DNA from: Actinomycetes bacterium
Lineage (GTDB): Bacteria > Actinomycetota > Actinomycetes > Actinomycetales > Beutenbergiaceae
DNA length: 21,144 nt
NCBI GenBank assembly: GCA_021793935.1
Contig: JAJYRV010000010.1
Coordinates: 1 to 21,144, forward strand
Reading direction: 5' to 3'
Shown here: positions 20,974 to 21,144 of the stretch, in pieces
How the letters are laid out: each line of letters begins with the position of its first letter
How positions within the stretch are numbered: position 1 is the stretch's first letter
Notes under the pieces: model-generated
Database searches by the model: none
Seen by the model: only the letters and a program-made list of their open reading frames with translations
What the model was told of the DNA's origin: nothing
Position numbers and translations under genes: made by a program

Positions 20974-21040
20974 GTCCTCACACCTCCCCCCGTGACGCAC
21001 GGATTGCTGTGACCTGCCGGTTTCCACGCCCGAACGTTTT

Positions 21041-21144
21041 TGTGTGGGGCTGGTTTGCGGTAACGATTACGGGGGATGTTCCCCAGGTTGGGTGGGTGCA
21101 GGTGTGTGGGGCTGGTTTGCGGTAACGATTACGGGGGATGTTCC
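21041..21144. repeat. Two copies of a 42-bp direct repeat, 62-bp period, running off the window
   Basis: An identical 42-base sequence occurs at 21041-21082 and again at 21103-21144, the last base of the window. It begins TGTGTGGGGCTGG and ends GGGGGATGTTCC. The 20-base interval (21083-21102) is G-rich. Each copy contains GTAACGATTAC, an inverted repeat of GTAA/TTAC around CGA. More copies may follow beyond the window. The repeat is not coding: 62 is not a multiple of three and the frames end quickly. Confidence 0.85.

Noticed and set aside
21041..21144. CRISPR array at the window end
   Set aside because: The repeat is 42 bp with a 20-base G-rich interval, no cas genes are nearby, and the repeat resembles an intergenic tandem repeat instead.

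Overview
The window is high-GC DNA from an actinobacterium, most likely of the Micrococcales/Actinomycetales type. This rests on several markers: a fused 2-oxoglutarate decarboxylase/dehydrogenase (Kgd/OdhA/SucA type) with an E2-like N-terminal half, a SigR-RsrA thiol-stress switch whose anti-sigma factor has the C11/H37/C41/C44 layout, the 24-residue ribosomal protein bL37, GTG starts, and several -10 hexamers placed for leaderless translation. I cannot assign a genus. No tRNA, rRNA, CRISPR array, insertion sequence or intact mobile element was found.

Layout. 1-401: end of a membrane protein, probably a transporter permease. 432-2716 (minus): aroA (shikimate pathway) followed by rsgA (30S maturation GTPase), joined by a one-base stop/start overlap. 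2838-3069: broken serine-recombinase gene. 3170-4661: divergent quinone-oxidoreductase-like gene and marR regulator whose start codons both lie inside near-identical palindromes. 4717-5199 (minus): DoxX-family membrane protein. 5258-6303: sigR-rsrA, with a predicted SigR-type promoter and a second housekeeping-type promoter, each placed next to a different in-frame start codon. 6321-7454 (minus): secreted M23 peptidase with an acidic repeat tail. 7577-7651 (minus): bL37 with a strong terminator hairpin. 7754-8752: a second quinone-oxidoreductase-like gene.

8754-13114 (minus): kgd, translationally coupled to an SGNH-fold protein that lacks the usual catalytic residues; a CRP/GlxR-like palindrome lies just before kgd. 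13389-15195 (minus): two-component system (OmpR-type regulator, then a kinase with almost no extracytoplasmic loop). 15315-17671: two overlapping CNNM/HlyC-CorC-type membrane proteins behind a 12-codon upstream reading frame. 17838-18935: a second M23 peptidase, a paralogue of the first. 19063-19965 (minus): galactose-mutarotase-like enzyme. 19966-20421: gene-free. 20422-20973: DUF7010-like membrane protein. 21041-21144: a 62-bp-period direct repeat that runs off the window.

How it fits together. The window is mostly core metabolism and envelope functions. The parts deserving a second look are regulatory: the predicted two-isoform sigR, the twin MarR operators over both start codons, the CRP-like site at kgd, and the upstream frame at the CNNM pair. 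On the protein side, the two M23 enzymes share a possible disulfide staple, and the protein coupled to Kgd looks like a dead hydrolase. I see no complete unknown defence or mobile system. The recombinase remnant beside the qor-marR pair suggests an old insertion between aroA-rsgA and sigR-rsrA.
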